Assembly: GCF_028823665.1 (NCBI RefSeq)
Contig: NZ_JAPEHV010000002.1
Location: 1 to 64,000, forward strand
DNA length: 64,000 bases
Source of the DNA: Microbacterium sp. C7(2022)
Lineage (GTDB): Bacteria > Actinomycetota > Actinomycetes > Actinomycetales > Microbacteriaceae
Direction of reading: 5' to 3'
This document shows, piece after piece, positions 53,413-62,169 of the stretch; the stretch's first letter is position 1; the number at the start of each line of letters is the position of its first letter. The notes below the pieces were generated by a model. The model ran no database searches. It was given only the letters and a program-made list of their open reading frames with translations, and had not been told where the DNA came from. Position numbers and translations under genes: made by a program.

Positions 53413-53428
53413 GCAGTACGTGCTTCGT
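53413..53428 (+). repeat. attR of element 2 (16-bp core)
   Basis: Same 16 bases as 44434-44449. What follows reads TCG CTC GTC TAG, the displaced original acnA end (S-L-V-stop), then the host terminator. Confidence 0.88.
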
Positions 53429-53460
53429 TCGCTCGTCTAGTTTCGCGCCGCGATGCAACA

Positions 53461-53491
53461 GCGCCCGCCCCGTCAGTGATGGGGCGGGCGC
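53461..53491 (+). terminator. Original acnA terminator, displaced by element 2
   Basis: Perfect 11-bp stem (GCGCCCGCCCC and complement) with a 9-base loop followed by TTTG, 20 bases after the orphan TAG of acnA at 53438-53440. Confidence 0.8.
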
Positions 53492-53616
53492 TTTGCTCGT
53501 GTCGGGTAGCGGATCCTTTGCTTATCACACGTTCACTGAGCCGGCGGGTGCCCGACCGGCGCGATGTCCCACGGCTAAACTGAAACGTGCCCAGACGGGC
53601 TGGGAGAGGAGTGGGG

Positions 53617-55572
53617 ATGTCGTTGTTGTCGTCCATCACCGGGCCGCGGGATCTCGATGCGATGAGCACGGCGCAGCTTGAGCAGCTCGCCGGCGAAGTG
53701 CGGGAGTTCTTGATTGAGAATGTGGCCCGCACCGGCGGACACCTCGGTCCGAACCTGGGTGTGGTGGAGTTGACCATCGCGCTGCATCGGATCTTCGACT
53801 CGCCCAACGACCCCGTGATCTTCGACACCGGACACCAGTCGTACGTTCACAAGTTGCTCACCGGGCGTCAAGACTTCTCGATGCTCCGTTCACGCGGTGG
53901 TCTCGCTGGCTACCCTCAGCGCTCCGAAAGCGAGCACGACGTTGTGGAGTCTTCTCACGCGTCAAGCTCCCTGAGCTGGGCGGATGGGGTGTCCCGCGCG
54001 TTTGTGCGCACAGGCCGCAAGGACCGGCATGTCGTCGCGGTTGTCGGCGATGGTTCCCTCACCGGAGGCATGACCTGGGAAGCGCTCAACAACATCTCGG
54101 ACGATAACGATCGCAACTTGGTCATCGTGGTCAACGACAATGGTCGTTCGTATGCCCCCACGATCGGCGGCATGGCCCGGTATCTGAACCGTGTACGCAC
54201 GGCAGACAGCTATCGAACTCTGCATCGCGGCTCCGCCGATTTGTTCCGACGCTTGGGTCCGGCCGCGCGAGCCGTCTATCGCGGTGTTCGGGGCGGCACG
54301 CACGGCTTCCTCTCCCGTTTCACCAACAACGAAGCGCTCTACTCGAACCTCGACATCAAGTACCTCGGCCCTATCGATGGCCACGACCTGCCCACTCTTC
54401 TTGAGACGCTGGCACTCGCGAAGTCCTACGGCGCTCCTGTGATCGTCCATGCGATTACAGAGAAGGGGCGTGGTTACCAACCCGCTCGCGACGACGAGGC
54501 GGACCAGTTCCACGCAGTAGGCAAGATCGACCCGACCACCGGACAGACTGTGGGCAGTTCGTCGAGCACTCCCGCGTGGACGGATGTCTTCGCGAACGAG
54601 CTTCGCGACATCGGCGATGACCGCGAGGACGTCATCGCCATGACCGCTGCCATGTTGCGTCCGACGGGGCTCTTGCCTTTCGCGCAGAAGTTCCCCGATC
54701 GCGTGTATGACGTCGGCATCGCGGAACAGCACGCTGTCGCATCTGCTGCCGGTCTCGCCTTCGGTGGTCTTCACCCGGTCGTCGCGATCTACGCGACGTT
54801 CATGAACCGCGCATTCGACCAGGTGCTGATGGACGTTGCCCTCCACCGCGCCGGCGTGACCTTCGTTCTCGATCGAGCGGGCGTTACGGGCCCTGACGGT
54901 CCCAGCCATCATGGCATTTGGGATCTGGCGATGTTGCAACTGGTGCCGCGCATCCGCATCGCCGTACCTCGCGACGCCGAACGGGTGCGGGAAGAGTTGC
55001 GTGAAGCCGTTGACGTCGAGGATGCGCCTACGGTCATCCGATTCCCCAAGGGCGCCGTCCTGCCTGACCTGCCCGCGGTGGAGCGCCTGCAGGATGGTGT
55101 TGACGTTTTGTCGCGCTCAGAAGCAAATGATGTGCTCATCGTCGGAATAGGACCGATGGCGCATGTGGCCATGGATGTCGCATCGCGCTTGAACGCTCAA
55201 GGAATCGGCACCACGGTGATCGACCCTCGTTGGGTGATACCCGTTCAGCCTTCGGTCATCTCGCTCGCAGCATCCCACCGCCTCGTCATCACCATCGAAG
55301 ATGGCATCCGGGTCGGGGGGATCGGTACCCGCGTGCGCCAGGTTCTGCGTGAAGCGGGCATCGACACTGCTGTGGACGAACTGGGTGTGCCGGACGAGTT
55401 CATCGATCACGCGAGCCGCGAGCAGATCCTCGAAGACGCGGGTCTCACCGCAAGCCGTATCGCACAGGACGTCGTCGCCCAGGTGCTGGGGACGCGTGTG
55501 CCGATGGCGCGCGGTGCACACGCGCAACCGATGGAGTCCGTCGAGCACATCGCTGCCGACGAGCACCACTGA
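53617..55572 (+). CDS. dxs: 1-deoxy-D-xylulose-5-phosphate synthase
   Basis: 651 residues from ATG 53617 (GAGAGGAG upstream). First enzyme of the MEP isoprenoid pathway, joining pyruvate and glyceraldehyde-3-phosphate with thiamine diphosphate. Visible: TGGHLGPNLGVVELTIALH, DTGHQSYVHKLLTGR, VVGDGSLTGGMTWEALNN (ThDP/metal site GDG...N), YDVGIAEQHAVASAAGLA and HHGIWDLAML. Length is normal. It originally followed acnA directly, as convergent repeats at 53413 show. Confidence 0.96.
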   Translation: MSLLSSITGPRDLDAMSTAQLEQLAGEVREFLIENVARTGGHLGPNLGVVELTIALHRIFDSPNDPVIFDTGHQSYVHKLLTGRQDFSMLRSRGGLAGYPQRSESEHDVVESSHASSSLSWADGVSRAFVRTGRKDRHVVAVVGDGSLTGGMTWEALNNISDDNDRNLVIVVNDNGRSYAPTIGGMARYLNRVRTADSYRTLHRGSADLFRRLGPAARAVYRGVRGGTHGFLSRFTNNEALYSNLDIKYLGPIDGHDLPTLLETLALAKSYGAPVIVHAITEKGRGYQPARDDEADQFHAVGKIDPTTGQTVGSSSSTPAWTDVFANELRDIGDDREDVIAMTAAMLRPTGLLPFAQKFPDRVYDVGIAEQHAVASAAGLAFGGLHPVVAIYATFMNRAFDQVLMDVALHRAGVTFVLDRAGVTGPDGPSHHGIWDLAMLQLVPRIRIAVPRDAERVREELREAVDVEDAPTVIRFPKGAVLPDLPAVERLQDGVDVLSRSEANDVLIVGIGPMAHVAMDVASRLNAQGIGTTVIDPRWVIPVQPSVISLAASHRLVITIEDGIRVGGIGTRVRQVLREAGIDTAVDELGVPDEFIDHASREQILEDAGLTASRIAQDVVAQVLGTRVPMARGAHAQPMESVEHIAADEHH

Positions 55573-55582
55573 ACGAACGTCG

Positions 55583-55620
55583 AAGGGGTGCCCGCGGCCG
55601 GCTGGCCGTGGACACCCCTT
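55583..55620. terminator. Bidirectional terminator between dxs and the fadB-type gene
   Basis: Imperfect 17-bp stem (AAGGGGTG...CGGCC against GGCCGTGG...CACCCCTT) with a 4-base loop, between convergent genes. Confidence 0.85.
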
Positions 55621-55639
55621 AGACGTGGGAACGAGGTTC

Positions 55640-57787
55640 TCAGATCGAGGCAACGCCCCGAATCGCGGGGTGGTGGAACGTGTCCTCGAACACCCGCTCG
55701 GACGCGCCCTCGCGGTCCAGGTACGCGGATGCCCCGCCATCGATGAAGGGCCACCCGGCACCCAGGATGAGACACAGGTCGATGTCTTCCACTTCGGGCA
55801 CAACGCCCTCGTCGAGCATGATCTTGATCTCTTCAGCTAGGCCGTCTTGCACGCGTTGGAGGATCACATCGGATGACGCGGGGGAGTTGCCGATCGCACC
55901 ACGCAGCGCCTTCTCCGCAGGCTTGGTCCACCCGGTTACCCGGCCACCCTTGTCCTTCTCGACGACGCCATCAAGCTCTGCCAACGCGTGGAAGTTGTCG
56001 TTGGCGTAAAAACGCTCCGGGAAGGCGCGGACCATGGTGTCCTGCACATGCGCGGCGACCTTCCAGCCCACCAGGTCGATGAGCTGGAACGGCCCCATCG
56101 GGAGCCCAAGCGGCGCGAATGCCTTCTCGACGTCCGCGATCGGGGTTCCCTCGTAGACGGCGCGGGCTGCTTCACCCATGACCTTCGCCAGGAGGCGATT
56201 GACGACGAAGCCGGGCGCATCCGCGGTCAGCACGGCGTTCTTGCCCAACGCGCGGGCAACCACGAAGGCTGTTGAGAGCGCGGCATCCACCGTCTGCGGG
56301 GTCTTGACGATCTCAATAAGCGGCATCACGGCCACGGGGTTGAAGAAGTGGAAACCGACGAGTCGCTCGGGGTGGGCGAGTGTGCTTCCGATCTCCTCGA
56401 CCGACAGCGACGACGTGTTCGTTGCCAGGATGGCATCTTCGGCCACGATCTTCTCGATCTCGCCAAAAACCTGCTGCTTGACGCCGACCTCTTCAAACAC
56501 CGCTTCGATGACGAAGTCGCAGTCTGCGTACTGAGACTTGTCGGTGGTGCCCGTCACCAGTGAACGCAGCTTGTTAGCGGTGTCGGAGTCGACACGGCCC
56601 TTTGATTCCAGCTTGCCGATTTCATCGTGAATGTACGCCACGCCCTTATCCACGCGAGCCTGATCGAGGTCGGTGATCAGAACGGGAACCTGCAACCGGC
56701 GCACGAACAGCAGGGCGAACTGGCTCGCCATGAGACCCGCGCCGATGATGCCGACCTTCGTGACCTTCTTTGCGAGGGCCTTGTCGGGTGCTCCTACAGG
56801 GCGCTTTGCGCGCTTCTGCACCAGATCGAACGCATACATCGACGCAGCGAACTGATCTCCGGTGACCAACTCGGCCAGTGCCTCGTCTTCGCGAGCGAAT
56901 CCTTCGGCCTTGCTGCCGCTCTTCGCCTTGTCGAGGAGATCCAGCGCAACATACGGAGACTTGGGAACGGTGCCGATCTTGGACTCGAGCATGCCGCGCG
57001 CCATCTTGATGGCGATCGGCCACTTCGTGAGGCGCTCGAGCTTGCCCGGTACGTTCTTGCGCTCGACCGTGATCGTGCCCGTGAGCACACCGTCTGCCCA
57101 TGCCAGCGAACGCTCGAGATAGGTTGACGCAGGGAAGATCGCATCCACGATGCCGTAGTCGTATGCCTGTTGGGGCTTCAACATCCGGTTCTGCTTGAGG
57201 GGATTCGAGATCACCACTTCGAGAGCGTTCTCAATACCGATGAGGTTTGGCAGCAGGTACGCGCCGCCCCACCCAGGGATGATCCCCAAGAACACCTCGG
57301 GCAGGGCGATCGCTGCCGCGGAGGCATCCACCGTGCGATACGTGGAGTTCAGTGCGATCTCGAGTCCGCCGCCAAGCGCGAGGCCATTGATGAACGCGAA
57401 TGAGGGGACGCCGAGCTCGCCGAGCTTGCCCAGCACATGGTGGCCGAATTGTGCGACGAGTCGCGCGTTCTCCTTCGACCCCACCTTGCTGATGTCGCTG
57501 AGATCGGCACCCGCGGCGAGAATGTACTGCTTTCCGGTCACCGCGACCGCATCGATCTCGCCGGCGGCTGCCCGGCCACGCAAGGTGTCGAGAGTGGCGC
57601 CGAGCTCGGCGAGGGTCGCGGGGCCGAGCGTGTTGGGGCGCGTGTGGTCGCGGCCGTTGTCGAGCGTGACCAACGCGAGCACCTTGCCTGATGCGAGACG
57701 TACGTCGCGCACGAGCGAGTGGGTGACGACCTCGCCGTCGGTCATCGCGAGGATAGGCCCGAAGTCGATTTCTTCGTAGTTCGTCAT
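55640..57787 (-). CDS. fadB: 3-hydroxyacyl-CoA dehydrogenase/enoyl-CoA hydratase (beta-oxidation alpha subunit)
   Basis: 715 residues. The N-terminal crotonase domain has ALGGGLEIALNSTYRT and ALPEVFLGIIPGWGGAYLLP (catalytic Glu). The NAD-binding domain starts KVGIIGAGLMASQFALLF near residue 343, with ATNTSSLSVEEI, LVGFHFFNPVAVMPLIEIV, and C-terminal GFVVNRLLAKVMGEA. It hydrates enoyl-CoA and oxidises 3-hydroxyacyl-CoA. Ten bases downstream of the thiolase gene on the same strand; they work as one complex. Confidence 0.94.
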   Translation of the reverse strand: MTNYEEIDFGPILAMTDGEVVTHSLVRDVRLASGKVLALVTLDNGRDHTRPNTLGPATLAELGATLDTLRGRAAAGEIDAVAVTGKQYILAAGADLSDISKVGSKENARLVAQFGHHVLGKLGELGVPSFAFINGLALGGGLEIALNSTYRTVDASAAAIALPEVFLGIIPGWGGAYLLPNLIGIENALEVVISNPLKQNRMLKPQQAYDYGIVDAIFPASTYLERSLAWADGVLTGTITVERKNVPGKLERLTKWPIAIKMARGMLESKIGTVPKSPYVALDLLDKAKSGSKAEGFAREDEALAELVTGDQFAASMYAFDLVQKRAKRPVGAPDKALAKKVTKVGIIGAGLMASQFALLFVRRLQVPVLITDLDQARVDKGVAYIHDEIGKLESKGRVDSDTANKLRSLVTGTTDKSQYADCDFVIEAVFEEVGVKQQVFGEIEKIVAEDAILATNTSSLSVEEIGSTLAHPERLVGFHFFNPVAVMPLIEIVKTPQTVDAALSTAFVVARALGKNAVLTADAPGFVVNRLLAKVMGEAARAVYEGTPIADVEKAFAPLGLPMGPFQLIDLVGWKVAAHVQDTMVRAFPERFYANDNFHALAELDGVVEKDKGGRVTGWTKPAEKALRGAIGNSPASSDVILQRVQDGLAEEIKIMLDEGVVPEVEDIDLCLILGAGWPFIDGGASAYLDREGASERVFEDTFHHPAIRGVASI

Positions 57788-57797
57788 CGCTTCGGTC

Positions 57798-59003
57798 CTA
57801 CTTCTTCTTTCCGTTGTAGTGAGGGTTCTCCCAAATCACAGACCCGCCCTGGCCAAGCCCCACGCACATGGCGGTGAGCCCGTAGCGCACGTCGGGGCGC
57901 TCGGCGAATTGTGCGGCGAGCTGGATCATCAGCCGGACGCCGGACGCAGCGAGCGGGTGCCCCAGAGCGATGGCACCGCCCCACTGGTTGACCCGCGGAT
58001 CGTCATCGGCGATACCGAAGTGGTCGAGGAGCGAGATCACTTGAATCGCGAAGGCTTCGTTCAGTTCGAAGAGGCCGATGTCGCCGATCGTGAGCCCGGC
58101 CTTCTTGAGTGCCTTTTCGGTCGAGGGGATCGGACCAATGCCCATCACCTCAGGCTGGACGCCGGCGAATGCGTAGGACACCATTCGCATCTTCGGGGTG
58201 AGGCCGAACTCCTTTACGGCGCCGCCGCCAGCCAGCAGCGACATCGTCGCGCCATCTGTGAGGGGAGATGACGTACCCGCGGTCACGCGGCCATGCGGCC
58301 GGAACGGGGTCTTCAATCCCGCGAGGTCAGCCATCGTCGTCTGAGGGCGACGGCCCTCGTCCTCTGTTGCAAGGCCCCATGCGCCGCTGGCGTCTTTGAT
58401 CGACACCGGGACAAGGTCCGGTTGGAACTTGCCGTTGTCGTACGCCGCCTGCGCCTTGTGCTGGCTGAGCATGCCGAACCGATCGGCGCGCTCCTTGGTG
58501 AGTTCGGGGAAACGATCGTGAAGTCGCTCAGCGGTCATGCCCATGTTGAGCGCATCCGGACTGACGAGCTTCTCGGCCACGAATCGCGGGTTGGGGTCGA
58601 CGTTGCTGCCGTCGAGCGGGTGACGCCCCATGTGTTCGACGCCGCCTGCGAGTGCGAGATCGTACATGCCGAGCCCAATGGAGCCGGCCATCGTTGTGAC
58701 GCTGGTCATTGCGCCCGCGCACATGCGGTCGATCGCGAATCCGGGAACGGTCTGAGGGAGTCCAGCGAGAATCGCGACGCTCCGCCCGAGGGTGAGACCC
58801 TGATCGCCGGTCTGCGACGTCGCAGCGATGGCGACGTCATCGATCCGATCAGCCGGCACACCGGGGTTTCGTTCCATGAGACCGATCGTCGCCTTCACGG
58901 CGAGGTCATCCGATCGGGTGTTCCAGTACATGCCCTTCTCGCCAGCGCGCCCAAAGGGGGTACGCATTCCATCGACGAAGTAGACATCCGAAAGCTCGGC
59001 CAC
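57798..59003 (-). CDS. fadA: Acetyl-CoA C-acyltransferase (thiolase)
   Basis: 401 residues. DGMRTPFGRAG near the start; nucleophile Cys in DRMCAGAMTSV near residue 93; NEAFAIQV; GGAIALGHPLAASGVRL with catalytic His; and MCVGLGQGGSVIWE with the second Cys. Ends in a Lys-rich tail. Cleaves 3-ketoacyl-CoA in fatty acid degradation; encoded just before the fadB-type partner. Confidence 0.94.
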   Translation of the reverse strand: MAELSDVYFVDGMRTPFGRAGEKGMYWNTRSDDLAVKATIGLMERNPGVPADRIDDVAIAATSQTGDQGLTLGRSVAILAGLPQTVPGFAIDRMCAGAMTSVTTMAGSIGLGMYDLALAGGVEHMGRHPLDGSNVDPNPRFVAEKLVSPDALNMGMTAERLHDRFPELTKERADRFGMLSQHKAQAAYDNGKFQPDLVPVSIKDASGAWGLATEDEGRRPQTTMADLAGLKTPFRPHGRVTAGTSSPLTDGATMSLLAGGGAVKEFGLTPKMRMVSYAFAGVQPEVMGIGPIPSTEKALKKAGLTIGDIGLFELNEAFAIQVISLLDHFGIADDDPRVNQWGGAIALGHPLAASGVRLMIQLAAQFAERPDVRYGLTAMCVGLGQGGSVIWENPHYNGKKK

Positions 59004-59075
59004 TCTGCCTCCAATAGTTGGGATATCGCCAGCCTAGAGAAGTGGCTCGTCGGGGTAGAACCCGGTGGCGGATTC

Positions 59076-60275
59076 CTACGAATCAGATTCCGGCGCTTCG
59101 GGCTCGGATTGCACGGATTCCACAAAAGCCTCGGCGATCAGCTGTGCGGTATAGGCAATCTGCCAGGGGCGAGCGCCCAGCTCCGCGAGAGCTGTGCCCA
59201 CCGCGTCCGCGCTGTTTTCTGCGGGTGGCGCCCAGGCGACACGCCGCAGCAGGTCGGGAGTCAGAAGGTTTTCTGTCGGCATACCGATCGCAGTGGCCAG
59301 CTCTTCCACACGCGGGCGCGCGGCCTTCAGCCGTGCGTCGGCCGCGGGATTGCGATCAGCCCACGCGCGGGGCGGGGGGAGCGTATCGCCCCCGGACGCG
59401 CGCTCCGCTGGCGGATCCGTGTCAGCGCGCCCCCGCTCGATCGCGTCCCACCAGCGATCGAGCTGCGTGCGACTGGCCCGGCCGATGAAATCCTTATTCG
59501 CGGCGAGCGATTGCTTGCTCGTCGGGTTGGCCCGCACAGCGACAACGAGTGCCCGGTCGGGAACGAGCCGCCCTGGGGAGACGTCCTCTTGCTGTGCGTA
59601 TTCCTCGCGTGCTTGCCACAGTGCGCGGGCGACGGCGAGCGCCTTGCGTCCGCGCACGGTGTGGAGGCCGCTCAGTCGTCGCCATGGGTCTTCCCGCGGT
59701 GGTTTGGCGGGGCGTCGCAATACCGCGTCGAACTCCTGAGCAGCGATATCGGTCTTACCCTGCTCGGCTAGTTCGGCCACCAATGCGTCATACACATCGA
59801 TCAGGTGGACGACATCGAGAGCGGCGTACTCCAGCCACGCCTGCGGCAGCGGCCGCGTCGACCAGTCGGCGGCCGAGTGTGCCTTGGCCAGCATGATCCC
59901 GAGAGTGTCCTCGACGACGGCGCCGAGCCCGACCTTCTCGTGACCGAGGAGTCGGGCCGCAAGTTCGGTGTCAAAGATCGACGGGGGTTCGAGGGCGAGC
60001 TCGCGTAGTGACGGGAGGTCTTGGCTCGCCGCGTGTAGAACCCACTCAACGTCGCCGATCGCGCGCTGCAGGGGCGTGAAGTCGCCGATCGGCGGCGGAT
60101 CAAACAAGAACACGCCCGCATCTCGGCGAAACACCTGAATTAGGTACGCGCGCTGCGAATAGCGAAAACCCGAGGCGCGTTCCACATCGACGGCTACCGG
60201 TCCAGTGCCGGCAGAAAGGGCCTCGCAGGCCTCGCGGAGTCCCTCACCGTCGTTGATGACCGAATACTCAGTCAC
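59076..60275 (-). CDS. Ribonuclease D-like 3'-5' exonuclease with HRDC domain
   Basis: 399 residues. DEDD exonuclease motifs: VAVDVERASGFRYSQRAYLIQV (Asp-Glu), LHAASQDLPSLREL, FDTELAARLLG, and YAALDVVHLIDVY. The HRDC domain follows (ARALWQAREEYAQQEDVSPGRLVPDRAL). Trims 3' ends of stable RNAs. Overlaps the DUF3000 gene by 8 bases, the standard actinobacterial pair. Confidence 0.92.
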   Translation of the reverse strand: MTEYSVINDGEGLREACEALSAGTGPVAVDVERASGFRYSQRAYLIQVFRRDAGVFLFDPPPIGDFTPLQRAIGDVEWVLHAASQDLPSLRELALEPPSIFDTELAARLLGHEKVGLGAVVEDTLGIMLAKAHSAADWSTRPLPQAWLEYAALDVVHLIDVYDALVAELAEQGKTDIAAQEFDAVLRRPAKPPREDPWRRLSGLHTVRGRKALAVARALWQAREEYAQQEDVSPGRLVPDRALVVAVRANPTSKQSLAANKDFIGRASRTQLDRWWDAIERGRADTDPPAERASGGDTLPPPRAWADRNPAADARLKAARPRVEELATAIGMPTENLLTPDLLRRVAWAPPAENSADAVGTALAELGARPWQIAYTAQLIAEAFVESVQSEPEAPESDS

Positions 60276-60858
60276 CCGTCAGCCTTCTCGATCCCAGCAT
60301 CGTTATCCCTTCAGAACCCGGCGGAAGCCCCGCCAGCATGCAGACGAGCTCTGCCCATGCTTCCACGTGCGGTGCGATGTCGCCGAGGGGTGACCATGAG
60401 GCGCGCAACTCGATCTGCGCGCCGTCGCCTTCTTCCAGCAGGGAGCCGAAGCCCTTCGACAGGATCTTCGTCGCCGTCCCGGACTCCGAGTGGAAGGCTG
60501 CGCCGTGAGCGTCCAGCGCATCGACAAGCCATGACCATGTGACGTCGGCCAGCATCGGGTCGATCCCGATGTCGGTCTCAAGCGGTGCCTGTGCGAACGA
60601 GACGATCCGCCACGAACCGTTCCAGGCAGCAGGGCCGTCTTCGTCGTGCAATAACACCAGTCGACCAGTGCCGTACGCAGACTCGATGGCGCCCTGATCG
60701 GGGCGAACGTCGCCGGCAATCGCGAACGCATGTGCCGCAAGGCCCGCGGGCGCCGCGATCTCCCGCACGGTGATGTCCCCGCGGATGTGCAAGGCCCGAA
60801 CCTGTTCGACGGAGTCGTCAAACGACGACGGTCCCGCGGGAGATCGATGGTCGGTCAC
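60268..60858 (-). CDS. DUF3000 protein
   Basis: 196 residues. Conserved DUF3000 features: FAIAGDVRPDQGAIESAYGTGRLVLLHDEDGPAAW, VSFAQAPLETDIGIDPMLADVTWSWL, and ELRASWSPLGDIAPHVEAWAELVC. Function unknown; always upstream of the ribonuclease D gene in actinobacteria and coupled to it here. Confidence 0.9.
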   Translation of the reverse strand: MTDHRSPAGPSSFDDSVEQVRALHIRGDITVREIAAPAGLAAHAFAIAGDVRPDQGAIESAYGTGRLVLLHDEDGPAAWNGSWRIVSFAQAPLETDIGIDPMLADVTWSWLVDALDAHGAAFHSESGTATKILSKGFGSLLEEGDGAQIELRASWSPLGDIAPHVEAWAELVCMLAGLPPGSEGITMLGSRRLTGD

Positions 60859-60883
60859 GCCGACAGACTAGAGTGATGCCTCG

Positions 60884-62104
60884 ATGGTCGCTTCCAGGCG
60901 CGCCGCGATGCGCCGCGCATCTCCCACGTTCCTTGCTGGAATCCGAGCCGCGCTGACACTGCTCAGCCTGGCTCTCACCGCCGTGCTCGCTGCACTCGGC
61001 GTCGCTTCAGTCCATATGGCGCGTCGGGTGGTGACTCCCGCCGCGCGCGTGCCGGACACCGAGATTATTGGGGTGGATGCTTCGGCGCAGACCATCACGC
61101 TGGCCCGCACACCCGACACTGAACTGCCCGGACGGTACGGGCTGTTCACATCGGGTGTCGAAAAGTACGTAAAGGTCGGCTCGGTCTTGGGCATGAGTGA
61201 AGGTGCGGTCACGCGCAAGCTGTTGACCCACATCGGGTCGGATGCCGATGTTTCGCCACACGCCGCATTCAGTGGGTGGTACTACGACAGTCCAGACCAG
61301 CTGCACCTGCCGTTCACGTCTGAACTGATCGGTACGACGGTCGGGCCATGCCCGGCGTGGCTGTTCCCAGCCGGCGACAACGATGTCTGGGTCATCCAGA
61401 TCCATGGGCGGGGTACTACACGTGCGGAGGCGCTGCGCGCTGTTCCGCTGTTTCATGGCGCTGGGATCACGTCCCTTCTCGTGTCATACCGCAACGACGG
61501 TGAGGCGCCGCGCAGCAAGACGGGTACTTACGCGCTCGGGGCTACCGAGTGGCGCGACGTTGATGCCGCGATCGGTTTCGCGCGCCGGCGCGGTGCCTCA
61601 CGGGTGATCCTGATGGGGTGGTCGATGGGCGGGGCGATCGCTTTGCAGGCCTCGCTGAACTCGGCGCACCGATCGCACATCGCTGGGGTGATCCTCGAGT
61701 CGCCGGTGGTCGATTGGCGAATCGTGCTCGAGTACCAGGCAGCCTTCATGCATGTGCCGCCGTCTGTGACGTCGCTGGCGTTGGGTGCACTCGGCACGGG
61801 CTGGGCGGCGTCGCTGACGGGCACGGGCGCACCGATCCCCTTTGATCGCTTGAACATCGTCGCGCGGGCCGGCGAGCTGCAGCATCCGATTCTCCTACTC
61901 CACAGCGATGATGACGGCTTCGTGCCCTCGGATGCCTCGCACGAGTTGGCGCGCGCGCGACCGGACCTCGTCGAGATGCACGTCTTCGCTACCGCGCGCC
62001 ACACCAAGTTGTGGAACTACGACCAGGATCGCTGGACGGCCATCATCGGCGATTGGTTGCGCGAGCGTGAGCTCACATTGCAGGACTCGTCAGCGTCGCA
62101 CTGA
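60884..62104 (+). CDS. Membrane-anchored alpha/beta hydrolase
   Basis: 406 residues. One N-terminal membrane helix (ALTLLSLALTAVLAALGVASV, about 25-45). The hydrolase core has VIQIHGRGTTRAEA (oxyanion region), VILMGWSMGGAIALQAS with nucleophile Ser (GWSMGG, about residue 247), HSDDDGFVPSDASHEL with Asp and ATARHTKLWNYD with His. Complete triad. Lipase, esterase or peptidase activity cannot be told apart. Confidence 0.88.
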   Translation: MVASRRAAMRRASPTFLAGIRAALTLLSLALTAVLAALGVASVHMARRVVTPAARVPDTEIIGVDASAQTITLARTPDTELPGRYGLFTSGVEKYVKVGSVLGMSEGAVTRKLLTHIGSDADVSPHAAFSGWYYDSPDQLHLPFTSELIGTTVGPCPAWLFPAGDNDVWVIQIHGRGTTRAEALRAVPLFHGAGITSLLVSYRNDGEAPRSKTGTYALGATEWRDVDAAIGFARRRGASRVILMGWSMGGAIALQASLNSAHRSHIAGVILESPVVDWRIVLEYQAAFMHVPPSVTSLALGALGTGWAASLTGTGAPIPFDRLNIVARAGELQHPILLLHSDDDGFVPSDASHELARARPDLVEMHVFATARHTKLWNYDQDRWTAIIGDWLRERELTLQDSSASH

Positions 62105-62169
62105 ACGCGCCGTAGAGTGGGGGAGCGGCAGCGAACCCTCCCGCTCAATCGAAGGACTTCGGAATCCGC

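Larger units (their letters stand above)
44434..53428. mobile_element. Integrated 9.0-kb satellite-like element 2 (serine recombinase, in acnA)
   Basis: Bounded by a 16-bp direct repeat. All genes are on the minus strand: two small genes and a serine recombinase next to attR; two small genes; then an HTH protein, a chain of small genes, a DUF3631 ATPase and an HNH nuclease; then a major capsid protein and a HIRAN protein next to attL. No terminase large subunit, portal, protease or tail genes. Size and content resemble phiRv1/phiRv2 of M. tuberculosis. Probable helper-dependent satellite. Confidence 0.85.
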
